From positions 1 to 64,000 of the forward strand of contig JALOCA010000007.1 of NCBI GenBank assembly GCA_023227965.1: 64,000 bases of DNA, in the 5' to 3' direction. Shown here in pieces: positions 62,774-64,000 of the stretch. The translations under genes were made by a program, and so were the position numbers. This DNA is from Lentimicrobiaceae bacterium (GTDB lineage: Bacteria > Bacteroidota > Bacteroidia > Bacteroidales > JALOCA01). Positions within the stretch are counted from its first letter, which is position 1. Each line of letters opens with the position of its first letter. The notes under the pieces were generated by a model. That model was not told the origin of the DNA. It did no database searches and saw nothing but the letters and a program-made list of their open reading frames with translations.

Positions 62774-63892
62774 ATGAATATAAATGATTTATTACCTGCA
62801 CTGCTGACGATATCGTGGCAGCAGTTTTTAATGATTGCAGTAGGAAGTATTTTGATTTATCTTGCTATTGCAAAAGAATATGAACCCAATCTTTTGCTCC
62901 CGATGGGATTTGGAGCCATTATGGTGAATATTCCTTTTTCTTCGGCTTGCGGACCCGACGGTGCTTTAACGGTATTTTTTAATGCCGGTATCCAAAATGA
63001 GGTATTTCCATTGCTGATATTCATTGCCATAGGTGCAATGATTGATTTTTCACCTTTGTTTAAAAGTCCCTTCCTGCTGCTTTTCGGAGCAGCTGCACAG
63101 TTTGGTATTTTCTTTACCATGTGCGCTGCTACTTTGATGGGTTTCGACCTGAAAGAAGCAGCATCTATCGGAATTATCGGCGCTGCCGATGGCCCAACCT
63201 CCATTTTTGTTGCTAGTAAGTTTGCCCCGAGTTTACTGGGACCTATTTCGGTGGCAGCGTACTCCTACATGGCTCTTGTCCCCATCATTCAGCCCCCTGT
63301 AGTCAGGATGCTTACTTCCAGAAAGGAACGCCTCATTCGTATGGAAAGCCATGCTAAAAGTGTTTCCAAAACAGCACTTATCCTTTTCCCGATTATTGTA
63401 ACAGTATTTGCGGGTCTTGTAGCTCCTTCTTCGCTGGCACTTATTGGCTTCCTGATGTTTGGAAATCTTATCCGTGAATGTGGTGTACTGAACAAGCTTT
63501 CGCTATCGGCACAGAATGAACTGTCGAGCTTAGTTACCATTTTATTAGGTATCAGTATTGCCAGCACCATGACTGCCGATCGTTTTGTAAACCTGAGCAC
63601 CCTGATGATTATCGGGCTGGGTTTGATTGCCTTTATTTTTGATACTTTTGGTGGTGTGATGTTTGCTAAACTTATCAATGTGTTTATGCCCCAGAGTAAG
63701 AAAATCAATCCGATGGTTGGTGCATGCGGTATTTCTGCTTTCCCGATGTCGGCACGTGTAATACACAACATGGGACAAAAAGAAGACAAGTTCAACTTCC
63801 TGCTGATGCATGCCGTAAGTGCCAACGTTGGTGGACAGATTGGCTCGGTAATTGCCGGGGGCTTGATACTTTCCCTGGTTCCGTTATTTTAA
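62774..63892 (+). CDS. mmdB: Sodium-translocating methylmalonyl-CoA decarboxylase beta subunit
   Basis: A 372-residue integral membrane protein that removes CO2 from carboxybiotin and pumps sodium ions out. It has the family features NLLLPMGFGAIMVNIPFS, GAMIDFSPLF, the Na+-site region GIIGAADGPTSIFVASKFAP, the second site region FGNLIRECGVLNKLS, and NPMVGACGISAFPMSARV near the end. About nine helices are visible. It completes the decarboxylase core with mmdA and the biotin carrier. Confidence 0.94.
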   Translation: MNINDLLPALLTISWQQFLMIAVGSILIYLAIAKEYEPNLLLPMGFGAIMVNIPFSSACGPDGALTVFFNAGIQNEVFPLLIFIAIGAMIDFSPLFKSPFLLLFGAAAQFGIFFTMCAATLMGFDLKEAASIGIIGAADGPTSIFVASKFAPSLLGPISVAAYSYMALVPIIQPPVVRMLTSRKERLIRMESHAKSVSKTALILFPIIVTVFAGLVAPSSLALIGFLMFGNLIRECGVLNKLSLSAQNELSSLVTILLGISIASTMTADRFVNLSTLMIIGLGLIAFIFDTFGGVMFAKLINVFMPQSKKINPMVGACGISAFPMSARVIHNMGQKEDKFNFLLMHAVSANVGGQIGSVIAGGLILSLVPLF

Positions 63893-63913
63893 TTTTATAA
63901 AAGATAGATTATT

Positions 63914-64000
63914 ATGAACACACTAAATATAGCAATGGAAATTACCGTTCTCGGTATGATCGGGATTTTCGTTTTTATGGCTATCCTTTATTTTGCCATA
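63914..64000 (+). CDS. OadG-type gamma-subunit membrane anchor, cut by window end
   Basis: The first 29 residues, MNTLNIAMEITVLGMIGIF followed by VFMAILYFAI, form one membrane helix with the start pattern of OadG gamma subunits (N-x-x-x-A-x-x-x-T-V-x-G-M). It starts 21 bases after mmdB and would anchor the decarboxylase. The window ends within the helix, so it cannot be said whether the normal soluble tail follows. Confidence 0.7.
   Translation, partial: MNTLNIAMEITVLGMIGIFVFMAILYFAI

Overview
The window is a stretch of chromosome from a member of the Bacteroidota, most likely Bacteroidales-like and fermentative. Evidence for this is a GldG-type gliding/secretion protein, type IX secretion (T9SS) sorting domains and a PorV/PorQ-like barrel, a large TonB-dependent receptor, and the gene order pdxJ | CBS protein - outer-membrane protein - nadK - DUF6089 - uppS - bamA. 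Many genes also carry the phylum's -7 promoter box TAnnTTTG just upstream. Coding density is high. No tRNA, rRNA, prophage, insertion sequence or CRISPR array was seen.

Layout. 1-7.7 kb (+): end of gldG, a DUF4340-type protein, a secreted CotH-like protein with a T9SS tail, a secreted M28 peptidase with PDZ domain, and a GtrA protein. 7.7-10 kb (-): pdxJ, a beta-propeller protein and an alpha/beta hydrolase. 10.2-17.3 kb (+): the CBS/nadK/uppS/bamA envelope cluster, ending in a 41-bp tandem repeat. 17.7-18.4 kb (-): two small proteins. 18.8-21.7 kb (+): rseP, a DUF3078 protein and mscL. 22.1-25.6 kb (+): gatE and gatD, the archaeal-type Glu-tRNA(Gln) amidotransferase. 25.9-26.15 kb: an exact-period 21-bp degenerate repeat array in front of a small helix-turn-helix gene. 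26.6-30.4 kb (+): sirtuin, recX, prfB (with programmed frameshift) and fumC. 30.5-32.1 kb (-): two unknown secreted proteins. 32.3-36.7 kb: polyprenyl synthase, a PhoR/PhoB-like two-component pair and tyrS. 36.9-43.6 kb (-): guaB, three periplasmic folding proteins and moxR. 43.8-46.3 kb: mazG, peroxiredoxin, HIT protein and greA. 46.4-55.6 kb (-): a TonB receptor / giant T9SS protein / PorV-like operon. 55.7-57.0 kb: small envelope proteins. 57.2-58.6 kb (-): sahH. 58.9-64 kb (+): methylmalonyl-CoA epimerase and a Na+-translocating methylmalonyl-CoA decarboxylase operon, interrupted by a terC gene and cut by the window end.

How the genes fit together. The last cluster, with fumC, fits a succinate-propionate fermentation coupled to sodium export. 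BamA, the SurA-like isomerases, UppS, RseP and the two-component pair form an envelope-biogenesis set, and the T9SS-tailed proteins are its likely cargo. The most unexpected content is gatE-gatD, a pair regarded as an archaeal hallmark. The 21-bp array upstream of the helix-turn-helix gene is the clearest unexplained DNA structure. The mmd operon also seems to carry its gamma subunit as two separate pieces.
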